Positions 36,901-45,038 of a stretch of 64,000 bases of DNA are shown here, piece after piece. How positions within the stretch are numbered: the first letter of the stretch is position 1; every line of letters begins with the position of its first letter. The position numbers and the translations under genes are program-made. This DNA is from JAUVZL01 sp965603515. Lineage in GTDB: Bacteria > Hydrothermota > Tepidihabitantia > SM23-42. Below the pieces are notes generated by a model. It saw only the letters and a program-made list of their open reading frames with translations, was not told the origin of the DNA and ran no database searches. The stretch covers positions 36,651 to 100,650 of the forward strand of contig CBFDDH010000002.1 of NCBI GenBank assembly GCA_965603515.1, read 5' to 3'.

Positions 36901-37373
36901 TCAGAAACTAAGATTTCACCACTTTTGGCAGCATCCTTGAGCCTTGAGGCAAGGTTGACCGGTTCACCCACTACTGTATATTCCATCTTTTCTGCCGAAC
37001 CAACTTCACCAACAAATACTGTACCACTATTTATACCGATGTGTAATCCAATCTCGGTCTTCGTTTTTGATTTCTTTGATAGGGTTTTATTTATTTTGGG
37101 TAGAAGATTCATCATATCTAAAGATGCCTTTATTGCCCTTTCTGGATCATCCTCATATGCACCTGGAAGTCCAAATAGGGCGATGACCAGATCACCTTCA
37201 TACTTGTGAATTGTGCCACCATGTTTGATAATAACGCTGTTCAGAAATTCAAAACAGATATTAACAACATCCCGAACCTCTTCAGGGTCGAGTTTGAAAG
37301 ATAAGGCAGTAAAACCTGAAATGTCAGCAAATAGGATGGTTATTAAACGACGTTCCTCAATTCTTGGTGCCAT
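33930..37373 (-). CDS. Adenylate/guanylate cyclase - AAA ATPase - TPR multidomain regulator
   Basis: 1147 residues. A class III cyclase domain (about 5-190) has both metal-binding aspartates, D17 (LFADISGF) and D61 (YEGDLVIALFG). An AAA/NACHT-like ATPase follows (about 205-560) with Walker A GHVGLGKTR and Walker B LLLVIEDYH. The C-terminal half (about 600-1140) is a TPR array with near-identical units (YNKGEYDKAIELYQRCLKI). Such proteins (COG3899/COG2114 type) couple a signal on the ATPase/TPR part to cyclic nucleotide synthesis. No membrane segment. Substrate, ATP or GTP, not determined. Confidence 0.92.
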   Translation of the reverse strand: MAPRIEERRLITILFADISGFTALSFKLDPEEVRDVVNICFEFLNSVIIKHGGTIHKYEGDLVIALFGLPGAYEDDPERAIKASLDMMNLLPKINKTLSKKSKTKTEIGLHIGINSGTVFVGEVGSAEKMEYTVVGEPVNLASRLKDAAKSGEILVSEPVFRASRYLFEYKAYPPVAVKGIEEPIKVFIPLRMRDKPEPKRGIKGLYSPIVGRNKELNLLKEAVKNLLSGKGGAFFILGHVGLGKTRLFEELKRVISDRQLMISILEGRSLSFAETVPFSPFLQLLGNLFAITDQDSPEIIQKKFLKKTKELFPKTWDEIAPYIGYLFSIRFADELDEKIKYLNDRGLKTQIFVSIRKLLAVLSRIRPLLLVIEDYHCTDTASLELLEFIFDSPKPFPMLFLGLSRIEKEKECYKTKERLKKKLDGDFTEIVLKPLDVNAGTQLIYNLLEIPGFTEEFKDKILAKSEGNPFYLEEIIRSLTDSGILTFSSGVWDVTSDISTFEIPDTIQAVIAARLDQLEQDVRDVLQTASVIGRNFYVPILEHLCGLDGLMLTLHLATLEELEYIIEIEREPELKYMFKHPLLYEISYNSLLKRKRRTLHQKTGETIEEIHKDRLDDFVEILAYQYANSDNLEKALEWLKKAAQKAKDRYANDEAIRYFQKIIAIIKNEMEGREVELCAAYEALGDIHGLKGEYESAIEFYEEMYHNAAGDKIIQSKSRRKTTGIYHDQGRYDDALRTLDEAEKMLTECSEKEMFEKSQIYIWRCWILRLKGEMERAVKEGEMGLKIVDDLSLLGRIDEKEINTLRVQGFNNLGTIFYNKGEYDKAIELYQRCLKISEQIRNKRGVGVAIRNLGLVHYGKGEYDKAIELYQKGLKIFKEICAKRVIGVANSDIGSVYDAKGEYDKAIEFYGRALKIFVETGNKQRLGEVNEGLGSIYYSRGKYNKAIGFYQKAIKIFEEIGYKRGIGIANHNLGEIFLGITQYDKAAHYLLKSENILKGIGDKKTLSGVYTALALLKCKRSLVETGKSQSGELQKEVLEYVDRSLNFVKESGSRPDMASCYFAHGNIYASIGNFKKAEGNFKKAIKIYEELNQRKFLADAYLEYAKMLKKGALKGIYSQGLVDEYFKKAREIYKQLKLNNKIKECV

Positions 37374-37398
37374 TCTTTATTCCCTTATTCTACATCAA

Positions 37399-37426
37399 AT
37401 TATAATGAAGATTATAGAGAAGTCAA
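37399..37426 (-). promoter_or_regulatory. Cyclase gene promoter
   Basis: TTGACT, 16 bases, TATAAT on the minus strand, leader of about 18 bases with only a weak AAGGG ribosome site. Confidence 0.65.
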
Positions 37427-37580
37427 CGTTTGCGCTAAGTGGTAAGCGCAGAGGGCAAAGAGTATTCTGGTTTTTTACTGCTTACTCCCTAGTTCTTAGT
37501 ACCTACTATCTTTTCAAAGTTACTTAATGACCAGTTACTCAATAGCTACTCAGTTAATTGGTTTGACCCCATATCACCAT

Positions 37581-38063
37581 TTATCTTTTCTTACCCTTAA
37601 CCTCTTTGGGGGTAATCAGTTTACTCCACTCACCGAAATCAGTTTTCCATTTATGACTGGATCGCTCTCTGCATTTAGCAAATTCTTTTTCTTTGTGTTT
37701 ATTAAATTCATCCCATGAAACATCGTTTACCTTACAAAAATGTTTGATTACTTCATTCAAATTAAGATATCCTTTCATGGCAAGAACCTGCGACAATCCG
37801 AAGTGCTCTACAGCATAGCACATACGACAGATCGCTCTAAATCCTTTCAGTTTCTGAAGGTGTTTTTTATCATCATATTTCCACACTTCATGGCAAACGA
37901 TTTTCTCCTTGCTGCCACAAATCTCACACGCTTCATCAGCTTTTTGTAGTACCCCCTGAGAGATCTCATTCCATTCAGCTTCTGGCATACTCTTACGGAT
38001 ACTGGTTTTCCAACAGGATTTGGGAATAAGATCGATCGCAAGCTTTAATCGTTTACTGCTCAT
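37581..38063 (-). CDS. HNH-like zinc-binding protein
   Basis: 160 residues. Two CxxC knuckles (C46/C49 CEIC and C79/C82 CRMC) flank CHEVWKYD (H58), and H87 follows (YAVEHFG). This is the treble-clef layout of HNH nucleases, but the catalytic HH/N pattern is not clear. The C-terminal half is helical and basic. GGAGAAGGTG precedes the ATG. Function not assigned. Confidence 0.6.
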   Translation of the reverse strand: MSSKRLKLAIDLIPKSCWKTSIRKSMPEAEWNEISQGVLQKADEACEICGSKEKIVCHEVWKYDDKKHLQKLKGFRAICRMCYAVEHFGLSQVLAMKGYLNLNEVIKHFCKVNDVSWDEFNKHKEKEFAKCRERSSHKWKTDFGEWSKLITPKEVKGKKR

Positions 38064-38104
38064 GATGCACCTTCTCCTAACTTATCATTCAAAATTCTCA
38101 AATG

Positions 38105-38340
38105 AAGCCTGCCCCGTAGTGATAAACAGCGGGGTAGTTCGGAGAGCAGCGGGACTCACTACTATCCTTTGCAACTTGACGCCACATCAGCTGCAGCCTC
38201 CTCCACTGTCATCGTCCGATTCAATCGGACGATCCAGTCTTTATGTTTTACGCCTTACTCTCTACTCCCTACGCCCTACGCTCTTTCCATTTCTACCTTT
38301 CTTTTTTCCAATCTACAATTTAAAATCTGAAATCTGAAAT
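38105..38340. repeat. TCGTCCGA element copy 5 with CCCCG hairpin and degenerate repeats
   Basis: Fills the 38064-38371 spacer: hairpin CCCCG-TAGTGATAAACAG-CGGGG (38112-38134), perfect TCGTCCGAT-TCA-ATCGGACGA (38212-38232), ATCCAGTCTTTATGTTTTAC, a CTACGCC pyrimidine run, and AATCTGAAATCTGAAATT units near 38310-38345. Confidence 0.75.
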
Positions 38341-38371
38341 TAGAATGGTCTGATCCCAATTACATCCAGTA

Positions 38372-38563
38372 TTATCTCAATCTCTTCCAGAAATAGTATA
38401 TCAGAATACCCACTCCTAAAACAAGTTGCGATATTATTATTAATGTCTTTGAAGGGTCAAATATCAATCCAAATAGTCCCAGAGCGATCCAAATTAATCC
38501 AATAATTAATAAACTAATTCTTTTTTGTTTACGTTTCATATTATTATCATTCTTCTCATTCAT
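38372..38563 (-). CDS. Small two-helix membrane protein (63 residues)
   Basis: A hydrophilic, basic N-terminus (MNEKNDNNMKRKQKR) is followed by two hydrophobic segments (ISLLIIGLIWIALGLFGLIF and TLIIISQLVLGVGILIYYF) and a basic tail. AAGGAAGG precedes the ATG. No family recognised. Confidence 0.55.
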   Translation of the reverse strand: MNEKNDNNMKRKQKRISLLIIGLIWIALGLFGLIFDPSKTLIIISQLVLGVGILIYYFWKRLR

Positions 38564-38623
38564 GATTACCTTCCTTTCACCTTTTCTCCTCTGCTCCGTC
38601 TGTCAAGATTCAAATGGTAGTGT

Positions 38624-39889
38624 TTATTTTAATAGTGTTATTTTCCTGTTTTCTTTATATTGGTCGGTGTTACATTGTAGAAAATACACCCCACTGCTTA
38701 AATTCTTCCCGTCAATTATGGCGGTATGGTTTCCCGCGGGCATATGCTCATTTATTATGGTCTTCATACATCGTCCCTGTACATCATAAAGCTGTAGCTG
38801 TACAAAACCAGCATCGCGTATACTAACCCGCACTTCAGTCGATGTTTTAAATGGACTGCATTGGATCCATAGAAAGTCGTTCTGTTTTTTATCTACTGAG
38901 ACTTCATCGATATACACAATCTCGGCTGATCGCTCATTCGTATTCACCGGCGTCGCGCCCGTAGAACCCACAACAACATGTATTCTTCCTCCAATATCAC
39001 CTACGATCCCGCCAGTCACGCCGTCACGCGCCTGCTGGATAGGTGTTTCCGTTGACCATGTGTTGGCGACTGGGTTGTATAGCTGCACCAGACCCAACGA
39101 ACTGGAACCGTCCGATGTCCCTCCAATAACATATATCAGATTATTCCGGTCAGTCACTGCCATTGCACCGCCCCGCGCTGTGAACCCGGTGCTGTTCCTT
39201 GTCCGCCAGGAATTCGTTGCCGGATCGTATTCCTCCACTGCATTCGTTGGAACATACCCGAGTATGCTGGTTGAACCGCCAAATACGTAAATGCATGAAT
39301 CGCCTGATTCATTAACACCAATTGCACAACATGCGTCGGTGCGCGCGGTTGGCATAGTTGCATAGCCAGTTGTCCATGTATTCGTCTCGGGATCATACCG
39401 TTCAACAATATCATACACATAGTCGATCATGTTACCTAAATCAAAGTAATCCCCACCAATCGCGTATATCATATTGCTTATCACTGCCGCGCGTACGCCC
39501 TCTCTCTGGGTCGGCATATCGGCCCGCGATGTCCAGGTGTTGGTTGTGGGCGTGTACTCATCCACATCTGTTAAATAGATGAACACACTTTGATACCCGC
39601 CGATCACGTAAATCCGCTCCGTTCCAGCTCGGTATGCGTGGCACCCGGCAAAATCATACCGCTCAGGCGTTGGCATCTGTGCCCGGGTAGTCCATGTATT
39701 CACAACGCAGTCATATTCATAGTTGGTCCTTACTTGACCAGTGCCAGGCGTGCCGCCAATTATATACACGCAAGCATGTCCACCACTGTTCGTTGCGGTA
39801 ACGTCACCGATCGCTGGGTACGTACATACAGCTGGTGCCGAAGCCCGATACTCCCAGGTGACGTTTACTAACAATAGTAATAAAATCAC
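38624..39889 (-). CDS. Secreted Kelch-repeat protein with type IX sorting tail
   Basis: About 421 residues. From a GTG at 39889 preceded by GAGGAGGAAGGA, the product begins with a signal sequence (MILLLLLVNVTWEYRASAPA). Six Kelch units follow (IYVIGGYQ, NTWTSRADMPTQREGV, IYAIGGDYFD), a beta-propeller. The tail IQCSPFKTSTEVRV ... SSGVYFLQC ... ITLLK is a slightly degenerate sorting domain. Confidence 0.87.
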   Translation of the reverse strand: MILLLLLVNVTWEYRASAPAVCTYPAIGDVTATNSGGHACVYIIGGTPGTGQVRTNYEYDCVVNTWTTRAQMPTPERYDFAGCHAYRAGTERIYVIGGYQSVFIYLTDVDEYTPTTNTWTSRADMPTQREGVRAAVISNMIYAIGGDYFDLGNMIDYVYDIVERYDPETNTWTTGYATMPTARTDACCAIGVNESGDSCIYVFGGSTSILGYVPTNAVEEYDPATNSWRTRNSTGFTARGGAMAVTDRNNLIYVIGGTSDGSSSLGLVQLYNPVANTWSTETPIQQARDGVTGGIVGDIGGRIHVVVGSTGATPVNTNERSAEIVYIDEVSVDKKQNDFLWIQCSPFKTSTEVRVSIRDAGFVQLQLYDVQGRCMKTIINEHMPAGNHTAIIDGKNLSSGVYFLQCNTDQYKENRKITLLK

Positions 39890-39906
39890 TCCTTCCTCCT
39901 CAACCA

Positions 39907-39934
39907 ATTATCCTGAATTCTGTGATGATGTCAA
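39907..39934 (-). promoter_or_regulatory. Promoter of Kelch gene
   Basis: TTGACA, 16 bases, GATAAT on the minus strand with the shared GAATTCAGGATAAT; leader of about 17 bases with GAGGAGG. Confidence 0.6.
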
Positions 39935-40020
39935 CTATTGAGCTAAGGACTTAGGGCAAAGGGCATAGGGTACTTGAGTCTATTTGGTTCTTATTTTTTT
40001 CGCATTACGACCTACTCTAT

Positions 40021-40231
40021 ACTCCCTACGCTGTTTCCGTTACTCCGTTACTCCCATACACCATTACTCAAAAAAGGTCTGACCCCCTTCTGTCTTTTCT
40101 GTCTTTATTTGCAGGAATACCCGTTTACCCAAAACCGTTCACATCAGTGAACCACAACCGTACGAAGTGCCAATACCGCTGCGCCTTGTGCAGCCATCTT
40201 GTCTCCGTTACTCAGAAAAAGGTCTGACCCC
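40021..40231. repeat. 210-bp dispersed repeat, copy 1
   Basis: Occupies most of the 39908-40245 spacer. Starts ACTCCCTACGCTGTTTCCG, carries GGTCTGACCCC, the palindrome GTTCAC-ATCA-GTGAAC and GTACGAAGTGCCAATACCGC, and ends with a second GGTCTGACCCC. Nearly identical to 41892-42101. Confidence 0.9.
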
Positions 40232-40245
40232 CTGTCCCTTATCCT

Positions 40246-40623
40246 CTAACCTCTCGGTGTCTTTTCTTTCTTGATCAAGGCCGAGAGGATAACAGAGACA
40301 ATACTCACAATGAGCGCACCAAAGAAAGCAGGCCAAAATCCATCCACGTAAAAACCGACATGGAACCAGTTCACAGCAATACCCGAGGCAAGCCACAAGG
40401 TAAGCCCATTGATCACCAGGATAAAAAAGCCTAGTGTGATGATGATAAGCCCGCAGCTAAGGAATTTTAGTATCGGCCTTATAATCGCATTAATAAACCC
40501 CAGGATGATTGCCATCACTGCATAGACGAACCACGCACTTCCTTCGACGCGGATACCAGGCACGAGCCATGCCGCCACAAAGAGCGCAAGACTAGCAATT
40601 GCCCAACGAAGAAGTAATTTCAT
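40246..40623 (-). CDS. PF04020/YvlD-family small membrane protein
   Basis: 125 residues, four membrane helices (WAIASLALFVAAWLVPGI, VYAVMAIILGFINAIIRPIL, LIIITLGFFILVINGLTLWLA, FFGALIVSIVSVILSALI). The phrase GFINAIIRPILKFLS is characteristic of the family once named 'phage holin 4'. It is a chromosomal membrane protein of unknown role, and nothing phage-like surrounds it. GGAG precedes the ATG. Confidence 0.88.
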   Translation of the reverse strand: MKLLLRWAIASLALFVAAWLVPGIRVEGSAWFVYAVMAIILGFINAIIRPILKFLSCGLIIITLGFFILVINGLTLWLASGIAVNWFHVGFYVDGFWPAFFGALIVSIVSVILSALIKKEKTPRG

Positions 40624-40714
40624 TTTGATCTCCTTTTTTCATTTTTACCTAAAAAATCTCACAATAATAATTTTTTCATCTATCCCTCTAATCCTTTCTT
40701 TACACAAATCCCCC

Positions 40715-40799
40715 ATTTACTCAAAACCGTTCACATCAGTGAACCACAACCGTACGAAGTGCCAATACCGCTGCACCTTGTGCAGCCATCTTTTCTCTA
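40715..40799. repeat. 210-bp dispersed repeat, copy 2 (truncated)
   Basis: About 85 bases of the core: GTTCAC-ATCA-GTGAAC, GTACGAAGTGCCAATACCGC, CACCTTGTGCAGCCATCTTTT. It reaches the stop codon of the secretin gene. Confidence 0.85.
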
Positions 40800-41825
40800 T
40801 TCAAGCTCCGGAATCTCTACAGGATTTAAATCAATGACTGTTGGTTTCAATATTATAAGAAAATCTTTCATTATCTCGATATCCTCTGTGCGCGAAAATA
40901 AAAAGGGTAGGATTGTCCCTAATAGTGGTACTTTCCGCGTGTACTTGCTCTTTTCAGTTGTTTTAAACCCACCCAAAATAAATTCCTCACCACCTTTTAC
41001 TATAACTGTATTTTCAATAATCTGTCCGGTTTCGCTTGGACTTCCTGAAATTATCTGTCCCAACTCTGTTAATTTAGCGGTGATCTGAAGTTTAAGATAA
41101 CCGCTCTCGCCCAGAGAGGGAATTACTGATAAAAATAAACCGGCGGTCATTACCTGGGTTTCGAAAAGTTCGCTGTTACTCGAATAACGCGTCACATAGG
41201 TTATGCGAGAGCCGTCTAATATTGTACCTTCTTTATTATTGATCGTAACAATCGTTGGGACATTTGTCACTCTACCGATTTCCTTTTCCTGTATGATCTT
41301 CAGAAAATTTCCCAAATATATACCTGCTGTGGCATTACCTTCAAACCAGTGTGTTAATTGTCTGTTCTCTGTAATGTTTCCATCAAGATTCTGTTTATTG
41401 TATGTCTCACGCAAAAACGGTTGTGCAAATACTCTAGTGTTATCCAATAAGGTCTGCCAGTCCATGCCTAATTCATTCAGCTTTTCATTATTTATTTCAA
41501 CAATTTTAGCTTCAATGACTATCTGTCTGGACGGAACATCTAAGAAGCTTATTAGTTGCAACGCACTGGATATTGAATGCGCATCACCTGTCAACATGAC
41601 CTGATTAGTTGCATTATTAGTAGTAAAGTGCACTGTTCTACCATTGATGACCACCTCATTACGACCGCCAAATGTATATTGTGTAGTCAATTCTTCCATT
41701 AATTCAATCGGTGTAATATACTGTAAATGTACGATTTCAGTGGCTACAGATATATCTGCCCGCTGCCCGGATAAAGCTACAGGTACTAATATGAATGCAG
41801 TACAAAAGTAAATCATTAATTTCAT
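40797..41825 (-). CDS. Orphan secretin-domain protein
   Basis: 342 residues. Signal peptide (MIYFCTAFILVPVALSGQ), a secretin N1-like domain (about 60-100, VMLTGDAHSISSALQLISFLDV), the family junction QIVIEAKIVEIN, and the secretin domain with the VTNVPTIVTINNKEG and GGEEFILGGFKTTEK ... KVPLLGTILPFLF motifs. It is a GspD/PilQ-type outer-membrane pore but about half the usual length and has no other type II or type IV pilus genes nearby. Confidence 0.9.
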   Translation of the reverse strand: MKLMIYFCTAFILVPVALSGQRADISVATEIVHLQYITPIELMEELTTQYTFGGRNEVVINGRTVHFTTNNATNQVMLTGDAHSISSALQLISFLDVPSRQIVIEAKIVEINNEKLNELGMDWQTLLDNTRVFAQPFLRETYNKQNLDGNITENRQLTHWFEGNATAGIYLGNFLKIIQEKEIGRVTNVPTIVTINNKEGTILDGSRITYVTRYSSNSELFETQVMTAGLFLSVIPSLGESGYLKLQITAKLTELGQIISGSPSETGQIIENTVIVKGGEEFILGGFKTTEKSKYTRKVPLLGTILPFLFSRTEDIEIMKDFLIILKPTVIDLNPVEIPELE

Positions 41826-41846
41826 ATCTTCCTCCTCTCCTACCTA

Positions 41847-41874
41847 ATTATCCAAAATTTCACTTCGAAGTCAA
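41847..41874 (-). promoter_or_regulatory. Secretin gene promoter
   Basis: TTGACT, 16 bases, GATAAT on the minus strand; leader with GGAGAGGAGG. Confidence 0.6.
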
Positions 41875-41891
41875 TCATCGCTTTACACTCA

Positions 41892-42101
41892 ACTCCCTAC
41901 GCTGTTTCCGTTTCTCCGCTACTCCCATACACCATTACTCAAAAAAGCTCTGACCCCCTTCTGTCTTTTCTGTCTTTATTTGCAGGAATACCCGTTTACC
42001 CAAAACCGTTCACATCAGTGAACCACAACCGTACGAAGTGCCAATACCGCTGCACCTTGTGCAGCCATCTTTTCTCCGTTACTCAAAAAAGGTTTAACCC
42101 C
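41892..42101. repeat. 210-bp dispersed repeat, copy 3
   Basis: Near-identical to 40021-40231 across its whole length, ending GGTTTAACCCC just before the M28 peptidase stop. Confidence 0.9.
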
Positions 42102-42112
42102 ATAGCTTCTAA

Positions 42113-43693
42113 TTATTGATAGATAATGAATTTCTTCTGAACTGACATACCCCCGGCTTTGAGCCCAACGAAATAAACACCAGCATTAAGATCATTATCC
42201 AGGGTAAAGGAATAGTATCCTGGTTTGTTTATTGTTCTTTTGTATTTTACTATAGTACGCCCCACGGCATCGTAGAGACTCAGTGTCGCTTTGCCTGTTA
42301 AGGGCATATATCCGAATATTTTTATTGTCCCTTGTGTTTGAACTGTCGGAAATACTTCAAGCCTTAATCGGTTCGCAGGTTCGATCTGGTTATTCTCCGC
42401 GCTGCCAGTTTGACCGTAGGGAATCGCCAGAGTGGCAACGGTTGCCAGCGCTGCCTTAATACCTTCAAAAACCATGGTATCGGCATTATAACCACCCCCA
42501 ATTGAATCGCCGGTGGTGTGATAATATGGATTTGATACATTAAGATTCTCACGACCTTGAACAGCATGATACCCATACTGACAGAAAGATGCATGGTCAG
42601 AGTAAGGTCGCCACCCGGTCCAGACTCTTTTTTTGAGGACGGTATATGAATCAGCACAGGCAGAGAAGATCTGTACTAGCGGTAGATTATCAATATAACT
42701 TGTGTCATTAATGATCGTGAGCGTATCGCGGTTTGGTGTGGTGTAAGCGAACATGTCCATATTTACCACACCGATGATCGTGTCGTTTCGTGAATACGCC
42801 TGCTGCGCATAGTCTTGACTACCAAGCAATCCTTGTTCCTCACCGCAGAAAGCGATCAAATGGATAGCATATTCAAACAGATAATCGTGCAGGACGCGTG
42901 CTAATTCCATCACATAAGCAGTACCACTGGCATTGTCATCCGCGCCTGGTGCAAAAACAAGAGGCATTTCAGACGTACAGTCAAAATGACCGCAGCCGAC
43001 AACATAATTTTGAGGAGAATGAACCATACCATACTTTATTGCAACAACATTTGGCGCATGAATTGCTGAGAATGTATCTAAGAATACCGAATCATAGCCA
43101 TAGGTATTGAATTTATTCATTAACCAGTTGGCACACGCCCAGGCGCTGTCAGCCGAAGAATAACGGGTTTGGAAATCCTGAAGTCGTCGTACCGCAGTAA
43201 TGATCGTGTCATATAATACCGAATCGACCATTTGCTGGATCAGCGTATCCCTTGCCAGGGAACGAACAGGAAACAAAGTATACTTTTGAACTGGGGTATC
43301 AAAATTGATGCTTTTCAATTCCAGAGGATACCTATTGAGCGTTAGCATATCATCGGCATTAGTAGTCTTTATCAACCAGTTGCCAGTACCACTATATAGA
43401 ACTTGAATAGTAGGACCAAGACTACCGGGATCTACATTCGGAGTTTTTTCTGCCATGAAGTAATATCCTGGAATCGGGTTTTTATCGAGGAGGATATACG
43501 GTATCCCGTCATCATTCAACTGCGTAAGACCGGATTCATCGCTCAAAGCAAGAACATTACCTTCAAAATAATCGATCAGCAAGACATACTCGCTGTAGGA
43601 AGCCAGTATCTCACCTTTCGCAGGCACATCTACTTTTACCAAATAATTACCGAAGATAAATGCGGGTAATATGACTACACGCAAGAAACGCAT
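42113..43693 (-). CDS. Secreted M28-family zinc peptidase with type IX sorting tail
   Basis: 526 residues. Signal peptide (RFLRVVILPAFIFGNYL), a pro-region, then the M28 aminopeptidase domain (about 200-430): GHFDCTSE (first zinc His), GADDNASGTA (bridging Asp), FCGEEQGLLGS (catalytic Glu), VVNMDMFAY and SDHASFCQYG (last zinc His). The tail VFPTVQTQGTIKIFG ... NAGVYFVGL ... FIIYQ is a sorting domain. Likely a secreted aminopeptidase. ATG 43693 follows AAAGGAG. Confidence 0.92.
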   Translation of the reverse strand: MRFLRVVILPAFIFGNYLVKVDVPAKGEILASYSEYVLLIDYFEGNVLALSDESGLTQLNDDGIPYILLDKNPIPGYYFMAEKTPNVDPGSLGPTIQVLYSGTGNWLIKTTNADDMLTLNRYPLELKSINFDTPVQKYTLFPVRSLARDTLIQQMVDSVLYDTIITAVRRLQDFQTRYSSADSAWACANWLMNKFNTYGYDSVFLDTFSAIHAPNVVAIKYGMVHSPQNYVVGCGHFDCTSEMPLVFAPGADDNASGTAYVMELARVLHDYLFEYAIHLIAFCGEEQGLLGSQDYAQQAYSRNDTIIGVVNMDMFAYTTPNRDTLTIINDTSYIDNLPLVQIFSACADSYTVLKKRVWTGWRPYSDHASFCQYGYHAVQGRENLNVSNPYYHTTGDSIGGGYNADTMVFEGIKAALATVATLAIPYGQTGSAENNQIEPANRLRLEVFPTVQTQGTIKIFGYMPLTGKATLSLYDAVGRTIVKYKRTINKPGYYSFTLDNDLNAGVYFVGLKAGGMSVQKKFIIYQ

Positions 43694-43760
43694 ACACACT
43701 CCTTTACTGTCTCAATAGTGTTATAACTTTATTTTAATTTTGCGTTAGATTATTCTCGGT

Positions 43761-44816
43761 TCAATCGCGCGCTTTAATCAGTTTTTTTGTTTCGACCGCA
43801 CCATTTGTTTTAAGGACAGCGAAATATATACCACTCTGAGAGCCTGTACAGTGCCATGTATAAGAATAATCACCGGGAACAAGAGAGCCGTTCGATAATA
43901 TTGATACGGTCCTGCCTGCAACATCGACAATGGATAGACGTGCTTCGGTTGGTCGGTGGATAGTAAGTGTTATTTCCGCGCGGCGGGTAAATGGATTTGA
44001 TGCAAGGCTTATGCCTGATTTTTGTTCGATTTTCTGCTCGTGTTCTTCAATAGATACGATGCCGATATCGATTTTGTAGATCATCTGTACTGCACCGCCT
44101 ACTGTCGACCATAAGTACTGACCGTCAAATGTCAATCCCTGCTGGAATCGCTGCCCTGATACAGCGCCGGGTGCATTATGGGTTTCAAGCACGGCTCCAT
44201 CTGCCGTATCGACTTTGTAGATCAAACCCGAACTCTGGTAACCGACCCACAAATAATCGCCGTCAAAAGCCAGGCCACGTGGATCATATGAATAGTAAAC
44301 CGGCGGTGGAATAGAACGGATTGTATCGCCACCTGTGGTCATCTGGTAAATTCGCCCGGATTCTTCTCCCACCCATAGCTGTGTACCATCCCATGCCATG
44401 CCGTTAGGTTTGCCTGCATAGAACGGCGGATAATATGTATTTATTACAGAACAATCGGATGTGTCGAACTGGCTAATAGATGAGGTCTGCCAATCAGATA
44501 CCCACAAGTACTGACCATCGAATGTCATATCTCTATTACCAATAGTGGTATTGAATGGGTTTATAACAGAACCAGTCGCAGTATCCATGCGTGCAAACCA
44601 ATGAAAGAATGTTTCATTGTTCCACAGATACTGACCGTCAAATGCAAGACCCATAGAATAACCAGTTGCGCCAGCTGGAAAAGAATCGACAACAAGAAAC
44701 ACCTGGGCAAATGACGGTGGATCGATCCCCGGACCCATTAGGACACCATCTTTATAAGATGAGCCGGCGATGCAGATACCCATACAAAGATATAATACCA
44801 ACAGATATTTAGTCAT
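43761..44816 (-). CDS. Secreted propeller protein with type IX sorting tail
   Basis: 351 residues. Signal peptide (YLLVLYLCMGICIAGS), then about six strands of the form LAFDGDYLWVGYQSSGLIYKVD, an NHL/glutamine-cyclotransferase-like propeller. The tail is LASNPFTRRAEITL ... QSGIYFAVL. GGAGGAGGT before ATG 44816 and a promoter between the two possible starts exclude the longer frame. Confidence 0.85.
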   Translation of the reverse strand: MTKYLLVLYLCMGICIAGSSYKDGVLMGPGIDPPSFAQVFLVVDSFPAGATGYSMGLAFDGQYLWNNETFFHWFARMDTATGSVINPFNTTIGNRDMTFDGQYLWVSDWQTSSISQFDTSDCSVINTYYPPFYAGKPNGMAWDGTQLWVGEESGRIYQMTTGGDTIRSIPPPVYYSYDPRGLAFDGDYLWVGYQSSGLIYKVDTADGAVLETHNAPGAVSGQRFQQGLTFDGQYLWSTVGGAVQMIYKIDIGIVSIEEHEQKIEQKSGISLASNPFTRRAEITLTIHRPTEARLSIVDVAGRTVSILSNGSLVPGDYSYTWHCTGSQSGIYFAVLKTNGAVETKKLIKARD

Positions 44817-44838
44817 ACCTCCTCCTTTTTCTATTACT

Positions 44839-44866
44839 ATTCTAACTATTACCTCACGTATGTCAA
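44839..44866 (-). promoter_or_regulatory. Promoter of propeller gene
   Basis: TTGACA, 16 bases, TAGAAT on the minus strand; leader of about 18 bases with GGAGGAGG. Confidence 0.65.
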
Positions 44867-45038
44867 GATAGGAAAAACAGTAGGCACCAGAAAGTATAAA
44901 GGACAAGTCATTAAATCACTATGTCAATGAGTCATTAAGAAGAATAGTATCAGAGGAACGGAGTATCGGAGCATGGGAGAGACGGAGGATACATGTTGAC
45001 GAATGCGATAATTTATATCCATGTTTTGAGCGTCTTTG

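Noticed and set aside
40246..40623. Phage origin for the 'holin'-type membrane protein
   Set aside because: PF04020 proteins were once called phage holin 4, but no lysis, capsid or integrase gene is nearby, and the family is chromosomal.
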